Shown here: piece by piece, positions 21,919 through 33,950 of the stretch
Layout: the number at the start of each line of letters is the position of its first letter
Numbering within the stretch: the first letter of the stretch is position 1
Assembly: GCA_020226215.1 (NCBI GenBank)
Contig: CM035234.1
Coordinates: 18,256,713-18,320,712, forward strand
Reading direction: 5' to 3'
Source: Sindora glabra
Taxonomy: Eukaryota > Streptophyta > Magnoliopsida > Fabales > Fabaceae
Length of the DNA stretch: 64,000 nucleotides
The notes under the pieces: model-generated
What the model was told of the DNA's origin: nothing
The model's input: only the letters and a program-made list of their open reading frames with translations
Databases searched by the model: none
Position numbers and translations under genes: made by a program

Positions 21919-24900
21919 ATGTGAACCTATTTATATTGTGAAAGTGAACATGGAAGTAAATAATAGAAATTGTGCATATGCCATTGTTTTAGATGCATTC
22001 CTCTTGTACAAACATGAATCCCATCTAAATCATATTATTGAGGTTATTTGAAGTTAAATGGAAGGTTGTAAACCTTAATAAATGGTTCAAATTGGATTCA
22101 TATTTGGATTTGAAGAAAAGGCAGCAAACTTTTTGTTTAAAGAAATCAATGAGTATTTCTATACAAAAGGTTAGAATTATAAGAATACTATGCAAATGAT
22201 AAGAAAGTTTCATGACAGAAGTTAAGTAATAAATTTCTCTTTGTCAAAAGCATATTATATTAAAACTGCTCTGATATTTGTCAATTCTAATGTGCTTGTG
22301 CCTTTTTTTTTTTTTACTATAGTGAAATTCATAAAGAATTCTTGTTAGTAGTTATATCATTGGAAAATAATGTAACTTCCTTCTATGCATTTAGAGTACT
22401 ATTTTCAATTTTTACAATATTTACTTACATGACTTCTACAATGAGGACCTAATTAAATGTATAAAATTATTGTCATTAGATGTTTATTGCATTTGAAATA
22501 TTATTTTTTATTATAAAGACATTAAGGTAAGGCCTGGATACTATTGTTTTACTGCTCATATAATAATGAGTTGTAGGATTTTGTAATTATATTTGAATAC
22601 TATTTTAGGACTAATAGGACTAAGGAGAGTTCTAATTGAAAAAAAAACTAGCAAATAACATTGGTTATTTAATAAAATTATTGCCTTATACAGTATTAAA
22701 CATTAGTTATTTAATAAAAATTGATGTAATATATGAAATTTATGGTGTAAAAAGTCAAATTTCAACATTGGTTTCTAAACTGACATATTATATAAGCAAT
22801 AATTCAATTAATAAACAAAATATTGACATCTTATTTCAATTATTCAACAATGTACAAGAACTAAACACATTGGTTATCATGTGAAAAAATCAACATAGTT
22901 ACCTATTTTCAACATTGGTCTAAAAATCAATGTTGAATGTAACAAACATATAACAACAAACCCATTATATATGTCAATGAATAATTGATGGAAACAAATT
23001 AAACAAGCAATATTAAAAGATTTTTCTATAGTAGTCATTATTCACCATTATTTATTCATTCCAAAATAAAACGTCAGTCATTTACAAATTGAATTATGCT
23101 TGCAGCAATACAAACTTTCACAACGTGGCTTCCAAATTTATAAAATAAGTGTTAAGTTAAATAGTACATATAAAAATTCACTGTCCAATCCTTTGAGAAG
23201 GTGTGAAAGGGTTTCAACATACAATAAAATTTCTTTTTAATAATCATGTGTGTCGAAGATGCCAAATATCAAATGCCTTATAATATATTCGAAGACACAA
23301 ATAACTTGGACGAAATTATAACTGACCTATCATTCTTCTACTTGAAATAATGGAAATTTTGAAAGGACATATTTGTTGCTGAAAGAGATATTGTCATTAA
23401 CCTGAACAAAATACTCAAATATAAAACTGCTCTGGACAAAATTTTAATAATAAATGCTAAAAAGAAGGACTAACAAGAATTATCTATAGTGTAAAGTTGG
23501 ATTATCGAAAAAAATCTTTCTAAGAGCACTACTTTCATTTTGATGAATGAAGAAATATTTCTTTAATAGAAGTCACCGATTTAGTCTTATTTTTCTTTAG
23601 AGATCTTGATGAGTTCAAGGAAATCATTACAAATCTTTGGCCCATGCTGGTTTAAGATAATTATTAAATAACGGAGGCCTTGTCTCGTTATTTGACAGTT
23701 ACTAAAACATTTTAGTGTCTACATCAGAAGTTCCAGACAGATTAATCAAAGTAATTGAAATATGTAAAATTATTCGGGTTTTAAATATATTCTGGTACTA
23801 CAAAATTACTGTTAATGGTATATTCAAACTCACAAAGTACTGCCACTCACAGTTTAACTATATATGTTTGATCCATGATTTTAAATTCGTGATCACAAAT
23901 GCCCCTGCAATATATTTTTTGTGATGTGGATTTTGTGGGTGTTATAATATGGATTGCAAATGTTGTAGCTGTGAATTTTCCAAAATCTATCACATTTTAT
24001 TTATAAAAGTGTCAAAATAATTTTGAAATCATAAATATCTCAATTAACAATATTTTCATGAAATTTGATGCATTATAATAATTTTTAAAAAAATATAATT
24101 TATATAGTAATGCCATTAATGATGAAAAATATATATTCAACATTTGCAAAAATATGACATAACTAATTTATTAAGATGAATCGATCATTTATTTTTTAAT
24201 TTAAAATAAATAAATCAAAATTAAAAAATGAATTTAATCCTCTAGTAAAAAAATATATTCTCAAATTTCCCTTAAATTAGAGTAAAAAACAATTTAAAAG
24301 GTGTTGAAATTACTTTTGAGTGCTTAGTGTGGGCCCTTTTCAACTTCAAGTTGACTTCATTTTACTTTTATTTTATAATTTTAACTCGTCATCTTCATTT
24401 TCCTCAATTGAACCCTAGTTTAGCTCTGTTCTCTCCTATTTTGTTGGTTCTCCTTGTTTTATTATTTTCTTTGCCGCCAAACTTAAATCTGATGCCAATC
24501 AAACGGAAATAAAGATGGACAACACAAATACAAACCTTCATTTTTGTAGAGAAAAACAATTTGTCAAATGATTAGGGATAAGATTCTTTAAAAAAAATTT
24601 AATTTTTTTTTCATAGATTTATAACATTTGCAGTGTAAAGCAGCAAAAACGCACTCGCAATACAGTGTTACACCTGTGATTTTAACTTACACTGTAATTG
24701 TGCTCAGATGCGAAAGCAGAGACTTTCGTAACTGAAAAAATGTGGCCGCATTAAGAGATGCAGATCACTTTTTAAAACCCTAGCTTGATTATAATTAATT
24801 CAAGACTAAACTATGTGAAGGTAGATTCTTGACATGTTGAAATGGATAAAATTGCTAGTGGTACCCAATCTCCAAGGTATGGCAGATTAGAAGCTTCGTT

Positions 24901-24920
24901 TAATTTCTTCCAATATTTCA

Positions 24921-24922
<2 letters not shown>
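21919..24922. other. AT-rich noncoding DNA
   Basis: No gene is supported. Open frames at 22636-22884 (82 codons) and 23715-23924 (69 codons) have lysine/isoleucine/asparagine-rich content, as expected from AT-rich noncoding DNA. Repeated TTCAACATTGGT/AATGTTGAA motifs at 22760-22940 resemble subterminal repeats of a CACTA-type element, but no ends were found. A less AT-rich patch at 24620-24770 has no assignable identity. Confidence 0.4.

Positions 24923-24970
<48 letters not shown>
24923..24970. repeat. TA dinucleotide microsatellite
   Basis: An uninterrupted (AT)n tract of 48 bases. Confidence 0.95.
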
Positions 24971-24975
<5 letters not shown>

Positions 24976-25039
24976 TTTTAATTATATTGTCAATTTCAAT
25001 GAACAATATAACAAATGATGAAATGCTTTCAGTTTGTAG

Positions 25040-25190
25040 CCCCCTATTTATATGCCTAGCTCACACTAAGCAAACTATTTTTCTGGGGTCTAAATCAAAC
25101 TTATATCTCAAAGCTTTGTCATATCATGCAAGTTGTGTTGGGGTTACTAAGTACATCAAAAGTTAAGGACCTATGCGTGCAGGGAATGAG
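25040..25190 (+). repeat. Family A, copy 7, short fragment
   Basis: It carries CTCACACTAAGCAAACTATT, AAAGCTTTGTCATATCATGC, AAGTTGTGTTGGGGTTACTA and AGTACAT, in the same order as the central part of copies 3, 8 and 9. Both flanking modules are missing. Confidence 0.55.
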
Positions 25191-25650
25191 TCCATAATAA
25201 GAGTTTATTTAGGACTGTATATATTTCTCTTGTTTTCTTTTTAACAGTCATGAGAAATCACTTATATAAAGATGACAATATTCTGGATTCATTCCAAGAA
25301 ACGGAAGGAAGAAGGTTCCAAAAACAATGATAAATGTCATTTCATAGTGCGGAGGTTTTTACTGTACAAAACATAATTTGTTGTATGCTATACAACAGAA
25401 CCTAACGGGACTGATTATTGACACATTTATATCTAGATCTAATAAAAAAATAATAAAACAATGCAGAAGGTAGGTTACGAACTGGAGGAAATAATTTTAG
25501 AATTGATCCCAGAAAGATTTCTTTATTTCCGTCTTCTAAATCTGTTTAAAGTTTGGTCCCTGAGGATTTCTTTTGTTTGTCATCTCTCAGGTTTATCAAT
25601 AGAGTAGCAGTGATATAGATTAACTTCATTGCATTGGACTAGCGTCTTCA

Positions 25651-25707
25651 ATGTCAACCAATCCTTTCATCGAATTTTTGCTTCAGCTAGATTCTCTGGT
25701 GACAATG
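25651..25707 (+). pseudogene. Possible first exon of an unrecognised gene relict
   Basis: ATG at 25651 opens 19 codons (MSTNPFIEFLLQLDSLVTM), followed directly by GTAGTT, a plausible splice donor. Local base composition is more balanced than in flanking DNA. Linking it to the exons at 27.0-27.9 kb is inference from strand and spacing only. Confidence 0.25.
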
Positions 25708-27020
25708 GTAGTTCTAATTCTTCCAGCTTTTAATACAATAATTTGTTGCCACTACTTTAAGAAGAATTTGCAAAATTTCTCTTCTTATATTCTGGCTTGA
25801 ATTTGGCCGTTTGTTGCATTTGATTAGTGTTTAATGCTCTCTGATTCGACCACTAAAATTGGATGTTGTGTCAGTTTCATCAAAATCGTTATTCATGATA
25901 TTGGATGATTTTAAAAAGCATCATTCTTTTTCCTGCTACTACTTTTATATCTTGTTTTCCTACTATAATTTTTTGATAAAAATTGTATTCATGCATTCGT
26001 CATCTGTTCCCCCTTCATCCGAACTACATTGGCCTCCTCTTTTCCCTCCTTTTTTTTCTCATGTACATTTAGTTAATTGTGATTTCATCTGCACTCTGTT
26101 TGCACTCTATTCGTTTGATAATTTGTTTCAAGGAGATAAAAAGTTCCGTTGCTTCATTTTTTATAAGCTTCTATGGATTGCTAGATAATATAGTAATCAA
26201 GGCTGGAAAATAATTAATGTTCATCTTGTATAATATTTTTAGTTCTCTTCTTTTTTTGAATTTTATCTATTTTTTCTTTTCATTACCCTATTTACTATTT
26301 GTTGTTTAAGATGATCCACCAATTCCATGTTGATGTTTATCCATATTTTGTTGACAGAGACTTGACAATCATAAATGCAAGTCTTAACAATTGTGTTGGG
26401 GAATGGCACATGTCCCTCACATTTGCTTGTTCAATTGATCTTTAGTTATGGAATTATGAAAATTATGGTTTTTGGTAGGTGTATCCTACTCCAGCACTTG
26501 TGGTGCTTTCTACAGGAACATGAATATGATTTTGTCGACAAAGATTTTGTTTGCTTGATTTTCAGTTCATGGTTCGTTGATATCTAGTAATGGAATTATG
26601 AGGATAATGTATTTTCAGGCTTTAGCCAGTGTATCGTACTGAAAGTGTTGTTGTGCTTTTTCCAGAATCATTAATGTGATTAGGGAGGTATTACATATTA
26701 CTTGGCTTTATAATATATGAACTATTTAAATATTTATAAGCACCTATTTATATTTTGTAGTCTTTTTTTTCCGTAACTTCAATTTTCAATAATTTGACTA
26801 TCTTAAATATGATATAGAATTATGAGATGAGCTACATGTTACGTGAATCAAAAGCTAGGAGTTTTACCGATCAAAATGATTATAATTAAATTGTTAGCGC
26901 TGGAATGTTTATAGGATCTATATTTACACTTAAATATTCATTTCAGGTCCACTTTGTTCCTGTTTTCCAATTTAATGATTTTATGTCGAGCAGTAACAAG
27001 AAGTTAACATGTTGATAATT
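25708..27020 (+). other. Intron-like, T-rich sequence with a degenerate duplication
   Basis: The stretch is T-rich, as plant introns are. Two related blocks at about 26435-26530 and 26560-26685 share TTATGGAATTATGA, a GGTGTATC/CAGTGTATC motif, TGTGGTGCTTT/TTGTGCTTT and CATTAATGTGATT-like ends, so there was an old local duplication. The 109- and 70-codon frames here are not recognised. Confidence 0.35.
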
Positions 27021-27025
27021 TGCAG

Positions 27026-27180
27026 TCTACATGGAGATAAAGTCTGACAGTTGCTTGCACTAAATAAAGAAATATGTTGTGGGAATTGAACCTTGGAAGG
27101 ACACTGAGGTTCTTCTTGTAAATACTTATTTGCAAACTTCTATCGACCTCGTTGCCATAGCACATGCACATAATCCGCAG
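27026..27180 (+). pseudogene. Relict exon of an unrecognised gene
   Basis: After an acceptor (ATAATTTGCAG) the frame reads YMEIKSDSCLH, then TAA at about 27060-27062, then IKKYVVGIEPWKDTEVLLVN and TYLQTSIDLVAIAHAHNPQ. It stops exactly before a GTATGG donor at 27181. The composition and regular amphipathic pattern look like true coding sequence. I do not recognise the family. The in-frame TAA marks it as dead unless the exon starts after it. Confidence 0.55.
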
Positions 27181-27690
27181 GTATGGTTTTTGTTTAATGG
27201 TTGTTTTTCTTCCTGGTGAAATTAATCAGGTTTCATGTCAATACCTTGTTCCCATTTTTTGGGACTATTCCTTCTTCATTATATAGTTTTATATGTGTAA
27301 GGCCATGTTAATGACTGATGGGAACAAAAACTGATAAGCATGCAGCATGACAACTTCAAGTTTTTTTCCTCCTTTTCTCTCTAGAAAATGATGCGATACA
27401 ATATGTCAAATGATTTTATGTATTGATAATTTTTAAGAAATATTGGAAGATCTCAAGAAACTTTAGGTTAAACCATTATAAATGTTTTATTTTAAGATGA
27501 TTTAACTGAAATTTTGCTATTTGACATAGCATAATGTCGTTATGTGATCCATATAACCACCTCATACAAGACTTTCATTGTTAGTTGTTGTTATTATATT
27601 ATAATCTTTAAGAATTCTGAACACAGAGGCCAGCAATTTAAAATGATTTTTCTATTTATTAGTAAGGATTCTATTACCTTTTGTCAATAG

Positions 27691-27872
27691 TTCTTGGGTT
27701 AAAAGAAGATGTATTGACGATATATATGTACAGAAATGAGAATCAGTTTCTACCCTTCAAGTTAAATCAAGACCCATACGAGGAGTATGATTATTGGATC
27801 AACAAGATAGGAGATGATAGTCTGTGTCTGTCTATAGATTTCACAGGCAGCCTTCAGCGTTTCCAGGGATGA
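27691..27872 (+). pseudogene. Relict exon, continuation of the unrecognised gene
   Basis: After the acceptor TTGTCAATAG at 27690, the frame continues in phase with the exon at 27026-27180. It reads FLGLKEDVLTIYMYRNENQF, then LPFKLNQDPYEEYDYWINKI and GDDSLCLSIDFTGSLQRFQG, to TGA at 27870-27872. The intron between them would be 510 bp. Downstream sequence (27873-28000) keeps a less AT-rich composition, as in a 3' UTR. Two in-phase exons joined by consensus splice sites support a former gene or captured gene piece. Function is unknown. Confidence 0.55.
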
Positions 27873-29384
27873 ACCCTTCTGATGACAGTGCAACGAAGCT
27901 ATTGCTTAAAATTGTATTGTTGGTCTGCCTAGACAAGAGCACATGAGAGTTAAGAACAATACGAGTGGAGGCTTATGGTTTATAGAAACAATAATATATA
28001 TAGGAAAGCTTTTTAATTAGTAATTTTTTTTACCTGTGAATTTTTGTTTGCACTTGGAAAAATAAGGAGATACTTCAAGTTTCAGATAATCAATACAATA
28101 GTTTTCATTTGCAGCCCAAATGATTTTCATACTTTTAAAGAATTAAAAAAATTTCATTTGGCCAATTGAATTTAGAAACTGATCAAAATGCAAATCTGGT
28201 CATCTAAGGTTTATAAAAATTTTATTCCTGTCCCTTAAGATTTTTTTTTGATAAATTTATCCCCTAACTTTTTAAAATAACATATTTTTAAACAAATTTA
28301 TCTCTAAATTTTAAAATCACACGTTTATCCATAATACCAATTTTGTTTACTTTGCCAGAATAGAAAATACATAATCTGATATCTTATGCGGTATGAAAGA
28401 AGTTTGGCACTTAATTGAGGGCTAAAGACATTTCCCCTTAAAAAATAAATTTAATTTATTTTATATTTGTCAATTTTGTGTTAATGAATATTTTTCTTGC
28501 TTCCTTCAATTTCTTCATTGTTGGTGTGTAGATGGAATACACAAAAATAAATATCAATTGTAAGACTATAAGGGAGAGCATGAGCATCTTCAAATTTTTT
28601 GGAAGAGGAAAGAAGAAAAAAATGAAGAAGCTTTTACTTGCCTAATGAATATACAAATTGTGTGCCTTGAATTATTAAAATATTGTCACTCCGTTAATTA
28701 ATGAAATAGTCAATTTCTCAACTAACCCCCTTGAATTTTCAATAATGTTTGACTGATTTTTATATGCCCGTTGGACAAGAATTTCTCCAAAAAAAAATAA
28801 AAGTCTCCATTGCATGAATTAATAATAAATTACACTTGTTTCAATATCTTTTCATCCCCATCCTTGCCATCTGCTAGTTCTTACAGCTTTTCCAACAAAT
28901 TTTAAGAATTAACCACAATATTCTATCTCTTCAATTTAGGCCTAGCAAATTTTAACAAGTATGGCAAAGGACTCCAAAGTAGCACTTCAACTACATAATA
29001 CTCCCCTTAATATGTCAGAAGTGGCATGGTATTTGACACATGCAACAACGCTTATATTGTTGATTTCCACATATAATTTGGGGAAAGTTGAATGATCGAT
29101 CTTGATTCTTTGATATCTTCCATGACAGTCTGTTCAAAACACTCCCTTAAATTTCATCTACTATTAGTTTATTATGTGTAGCTTTTGAAAATTGTTGATG
29201 TATATTTCCATAACTTGTCTATAAAATCTTTGTATTACTTGTACAATTCAGAAGCAATAATTAACATGAGAGTTCCTGTCATCATTAAAGAGGATATGTA
29301 AATAAAACAATTAAAGCTAATATATAATAAATCCCCTTATTTATTTTGAGGATTGGAAGGAAAAGAAATGGCTCATACAGTATG
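27873..29384. other. Noncoding DNA
   Basis: No gene is supported. The 28190-28440 segment (CCTGTCCCTTAAGATTTTTT, AAATTTATCCCCTAACTTTT) resembles eroded ends of common plant DNA transposons, but no matching second end was found. Confidence 0.4.
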
Positions 29385-30240
29385 GTTATACCTAGCAATC
29401 TTGACCCATATCCATTTATCCATTCATATCTATTCTTATTTTGACCTATCCATATCCATCCATTTTAACTTTAGGATAAATATGGGTTGAGTCATTATTG
29501 ACCCATTAAAATGAGAGTTATATTGGGTTAACTCATGGATAACCATTTATCCATATATATTCATAAGAAATAAATTTGTACACTATATAAATTAATATTA
29601 TAAAATAAAAAATATTATAATAAAATATCTTTAAAAATTTTATATAATTTAAATATATTTAAAATTAATCATTTGAAATAAAATATTATGATATTATTAA
29701 ATATATATATATATATAATATGTTGGAATTCTTAAACTAAAGTCCTTACTGTCAATGTATTAAAAAAAAGGAAAAATCTATGGAGATAAATCAAATCATT
29801 ATGGTAAAAAATTAAAATTGAAATCGATTGTTGATATATATGTAATTTTAAAAGTATAATTTATTATTGTAAAAAAATACATATAATTCATAATTTTGAA
29901 TTTTTTTAATTTTATTGTAATATCTATTTTAAATTAAATAGATTTTATTTAATGTATATTAAAATTAAAATATTTAATCAATTACATTTAATATTAAAAT
30001 AATTTTTAAAAATTAATGTTAAGAAAATGAGATAAAAACTATAATTTTAAAAATTAAATAAAAATAAAAAATAAAAATTTTGATAGTATAAGTTTGTTTT
30101 AAAATAATACCAATAAATATAAAATAATGCTAAAAAATAATGTCAATAAAAATGATAAAATATAAAATAATAATTTAATAGATAAATGGATGGATTAAGT
30201 TAACCATATATCCAAGGGTTATGGTTCATCCATGATTCAT

Positions 30241-31641
30241 TTAGGGGCCGTTTGGTTCAGACTGGGGAAAGGGAATGGAATCAGGAAAGGGAATTAGGGG
30301 AAAAGGAAAGGAATGGCTCCTGATTACCCAATCTGTTTGGTTCAAATAGGAAAGGGAATCAAGTATTTTTAATTTACTTTATTTATAATTATTACATTAA
30401 AAATAATATATTTATAATTATTTTTAAAATAATTATTATAATTATTATCTTATTATTTTTATTTTATTTACTAATATTATAATTTTTATAATTATTTATT
30501 ATTAATTATTAACATCTTATTAATATTATTTTTATTAATACTCTATTTTAACTATTATTAATATATTAATAATAATTAATATTATTATAATAATTTTAAT
30601 AATTATTATTTATTTAATTATTATTTTTAATATTTATAATTTTATTAATATTATTAATTATTAATAATTTAAAAATATTATAATATTAAAAAAATAATTA
30701 TTAAAAATATTATAACATTATTAATATAATTGAACAATATTATAATATTTATTATTTATATAGTATTTAATAATATTATAATATTTTTAATTTATTAAAA
30801 ATTAATATTATTAAAATAATAATTAAATAAATAATTATTATATATTAATAAAATTATTAATATTTATTTAATAATTAAATAAATAATTATTATTATATAT
30901 TAATAATATTATTAATATTTATTTAAAAAATAAATAATATTAAATTTTAATAAATTAAAAATATTATAATATTATTAATATAATTAGATAATATTATAAT
31001 AATAATTATTTATTTAATATTTAATAAAAAATATTTATTTATTAAATAAATATTAATAATATTATTAATATAAATTAATTATTATTTATTTTTATTATTC
31101 ATCATAATTATTATTTATTAATATTATTAATTTTTGATAACTTAAAAATATTATAATATTATTAACATAATTAAATAATATTATAATAATTATTTATTTA
31201 TTATTATTTATGGTAATAATTATTTATTTATTATTTATGGTAATAATTATTATAAATAATAAATAATTATTATTTATTTGTTATTTATTATTATTAATTA
31301 TTAATATTAAAAATATTATAATATTTAAAATAACATGTATTAAAATACTATAATATTATTAATATAATTAAATAATAATAAAATATTTATTATATATTTA
31401 ACATTTAATAATATTATTAATATATAATGATTATTTGATAATATTATTAGAGAAGATAGGGAAAGGGAATGGGATTCCCCAATGAGTGAGGGGGAATCAC
31501 CATTCCCTTAAATGGGGTAATCCCATTAAGGGAAAAAGGGGAAAGGGAATGAGTTTTTTCTCAATCAAACAAAAACAAAGGGAATGAAACCCTGCAATTC
31601 CCTTTCCCTTTTCTGAAACTCCCGAACCAAACGGCCCCTTA
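30241..31641. mobile_element. Tourist/PIF-Harbinger-like element with TTA duplication, 1395 bp
   Basis: GGGGCCGTTTGGTTC starts at 30244 and its reverse complement ends at 31638. TTA stands on each side (30241-30243 and 31639-31641), the usual Harbinger target duplication. Both arms carry GGGAAAGGGAAT words, inverted with respect to each other, for about 110 to 190 bp. Between about 30361 and 31440 the DNA is almost pure A/T, made of ATTATTAATAAT words, and so lacks coding potential. The core probably grew by simple-sequence expansion. It is a non-autonomous element. Confidence 0.85.
30361..31440. repeat. About 1.1 kb A/T-only cryptic simple sequence
   Basis: The sequence is made of TTATTA, AATAAT and ATTAAT words with only rare G or C. 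Many local palindromes (for example TTATTATTAATAATTA) predict strong cruciform or hairpin formation and easy strand unwinding. It forms the interior of the Harbinger-like element. Confidence 0.85.
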
Positions 31642-31741
31642 AAATTTTACATTTAGTTATAAATAGATAAATGGATCAACAATGACCCATCCACTTTTAA
31701 CTCAATCCATATCCATTATAACCCATCCATTTGCCTACACA

Positions 31742-32021
31742 AATCATTCCCTCAGATGCAACGAATTCAAAAGACTCCACAGTGAATAATTTTCCCAGCC
31801 ACCTAGCTACTGCCCTTCTTTGGTATATGCATTTTAAATATGCATAAGAACAAAAATTATTGATCACCCTACAAGTGATTCATCATCTATAATTAATCAA
31901 CATCAACTAAACATGGATTTAATTGGATTTTAGATGTATATTCCTGAACAAATTCATCACCGCTCGTAAAGACTTACAATAAATTTTACGAACTTCACTT
32001 TAGATGGATCTTGTTATATTA
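31742..32021. other. Noncoding DNA
   Basis: Nothing is recognised. If the minus-strand exon at 32022-32114 belonged to a real gene, this segment would be its 3' untranslated region or downstream flank. Confidence 0.4.
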
Positions 32022-32114
32022 TCAATCATCAGGAAAACCAAGGAATCTGTCTACAAGCTTAGCCACTGGTTTGGCATCACCTGGAGAGTACCGAAGGAGG
32101 GATTTCAAATCCAA
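32022..32114 (-). pseudogene. Terminal-exon relict of an unrecognised gene
   Basis: On the minus strand a plausible acceptor (TTGCATTTAG) is followed by 30 codons and TGA. They read LDLKSLLRYSPGDAKPVAKL then VDRFLGFPDD. TAG is the triplet directly before the first codon, so the exon must start there if it is real. The composition is coding-like and clearly less AT-rich than the flanks. No upstream exon was recognised within 1 kb. It may be a gene piece carried by an element, or the end of a lost gene. Family not recognised. Confidence 0.4.
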
Positions 32115-32409
32115 CTAAATGCAACTTTACTATATTGTTTTCCCATTTAATAGACTTTGCCCAGATTTTTTTTTTTTTGTCTAAGAAAATCATCAGATGG
32201 GAAAGCAAGGAGGTGGATAAACTAATACCTGAGTAGAACCGTAAGATCTTAGCAGTAAGATGTTGTCTTTCCTCGAAAGCATCATATCAAAACAAAAAAA
32301 AAAAATTCTATATGCAATCTGTCACGAGGATAGTCACGCTGCTAGTGAATTGTATTGCTTCATCAGCCATTGAAATTCCTTTTATATGAATGAAGGAGAT
32401 ATTCTCTAT

Positions 32410-32685
32410 GGCTCATTTTGTTTTGATAAAAAATATTTTTCGTAAAATACTTATAAAATATTAGTATGAGAAAAAGTGTTTTTCTTATTTAATGTTAATT
32501 ACAAAGAGTTTGGAGAAAGGCAAATTTTTCTTTTTTAAAGAGAAATTTACTTTCCTCCATTATTTTATTTCTAGGTATCTTTTTTTTTTTTCACTAAATA
32601 CAATTAGCTTGTCACTCCTTTATCAATATACATCCAAATAACATTTTCTTACAAAAAAAGCTTTCTGACAAAATAAATGGAGTCT
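32410..32685. mobile_element. MITE, about 276 bp
   Basis: The left arm is GGCTCATTTTGTTTTGATAA. The right arm, read on the minus strand, is AGACTCCATTTATTTTGTCA. Both continue into AAAATATTTTTCGTAAAAT- and AAGCTTTTTTTGTAAGAAAA-type sequence, giving arms of about 45 bp. This is the style of common plant MITEs. No clear target duplication is seen. Confidence 0.5.
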
Positions 32686-32689
32686 TAAG

Positions 32690-33585
32690 TTTTTATTTTT
32701 TTCATTTAGATTATATTATTTATTTTAAAATTTAAATATAGTGACGAATTCTGCAACCCTATTTCTTATTGGTATGACTTATAGCCAACTAGATGTGGTT
32801 ATGTCTAATTGTAACTTGTAAGTGGTTATGTATACAACTATATTTGTTACGCACATTTTTTAGATCCTCTAAAATCATTTAGCGTTAAAAATTATAAAAC
32901 AAAAGTAGTCATTTTAGAAGATTAATTAGAATTTTGTAATTTTTATCTTAATTTTAATAATTAATTAAAAAATACAAAAAACAAATAAATAAATAAAATT
33001 TTAATTTATTATTTTATGTTTATAATACGTTTGATAGTTAAAAGGGAAATATAAGTCATTGAAAAAAAATAGAGATACTGAGAAAGGATGAAAATGAATA
33101 GTTAAATCATGTAGATAATATATGATATTTTAATTTTCTCTTTCCTTTTACTTCCTTTTTCGCATCCAAACATGCAATTATTGTCCTTGAGTAATTATTT
33201 AGGACAAACTCCTACAAATATCAAAATCAATTTTATGTCCATTTGTTCATGGCTTCCCATGAATTGATTGCTTCTACATATATCTCTTTTTCTAAGAGTA
33301 GTGCCCGTAATCCCTTTCATATAGTGAATAAATAGTTGTTTCTAACCCCAATTTTTTTCCTATAAATCCACACAAGTCCAATGAAAAAGTGTTTCCTTTG
33401 TTGCTTTGTCATACTATTTTTTTCTTTCAAATATATATATAACTAATTCAATAATATGATTTTTCACTGAGAATAATGACAAACCTTAGAGAGCGTCCGA
33501 ATATCATGGATATCAAAACGAAATAGTGGCCTAATATAAACACACGGTTCAACTATTAATATTAAAATAAATATCATATATGTGC
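32690..33585. other. AT-rich noncoding DNA
   Basis: No gene or element ends are recognised. Confidence 0.45.
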
Positions 33586-33950
33586 ACATTATAATAATTT
33601 AATTATCAATATAATTCAAATAATTTTCATTCAATATGAAAAATCATGTATTTTTACTTATGAATTTTCATTCATAAATCTGGTTTAAATGAGAATTTAA
33701 TTTCCTCCAATATTTCTAAGTACATTCATCAAGAGTTTTAATTAAATTTTAACAAACAAAAATAATGCCTGCATTTATGGTGGCTTATATACATTTGGAG
33801 GTTCCACTAAGTAAATTATTTATTTTATTACTTAACCAGTAAGACTCAAGCGACATAGCTTTACCTGTTTACCTTGTCATATTGTGTAACTAAATCTATG
33901 ACTAGCTTAAAATGCATGCAATAATTCATTGAGAAGTAATGACTCGTTTG
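33586..33950 (+). repeat. Family A, copy 8
   Basis: It carries the ATAATAATTTAATTATCAAT start, GAGAATTTAATTTCCTCCAA, the CATCAAGAGTTTTAATTAAA block, a GACATAGCTTTACC...CTTGTCATATTG module and AATGCATGCAATAATTCATT. The order is standard. Confidence 0.65.

Larger units (their letters stand above)
29385..31735. mobile_element. Older inverted-repeat element hosting the Harbinger-like insertion
   Basis: The left side (29395-29560) is rich in CCATATCCATTTATCCAT-type words and contains GTTGAGTCATTATTGACCCA. The right side (31641-31735), read on the minus strand, has GGATATGGATTGAGTT and GGATGGGTCATTGTTGATCC. So the two flanks are inverted relatives around the Harbinger-like element and AT-rich sequence. 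Such ATGGATATGGATT ends occur in plant hAT-related elements. A target duplication is not visible. Confidence 0.4.

Noticed and set aside
28190..28440. Possible DNA-transposon ends (CCTGTCCCTTAAGA, AAATTTATCCCCTAACTT)
   Set aside because: Only one side was convincing and no inverted partner could be aligned by eye.
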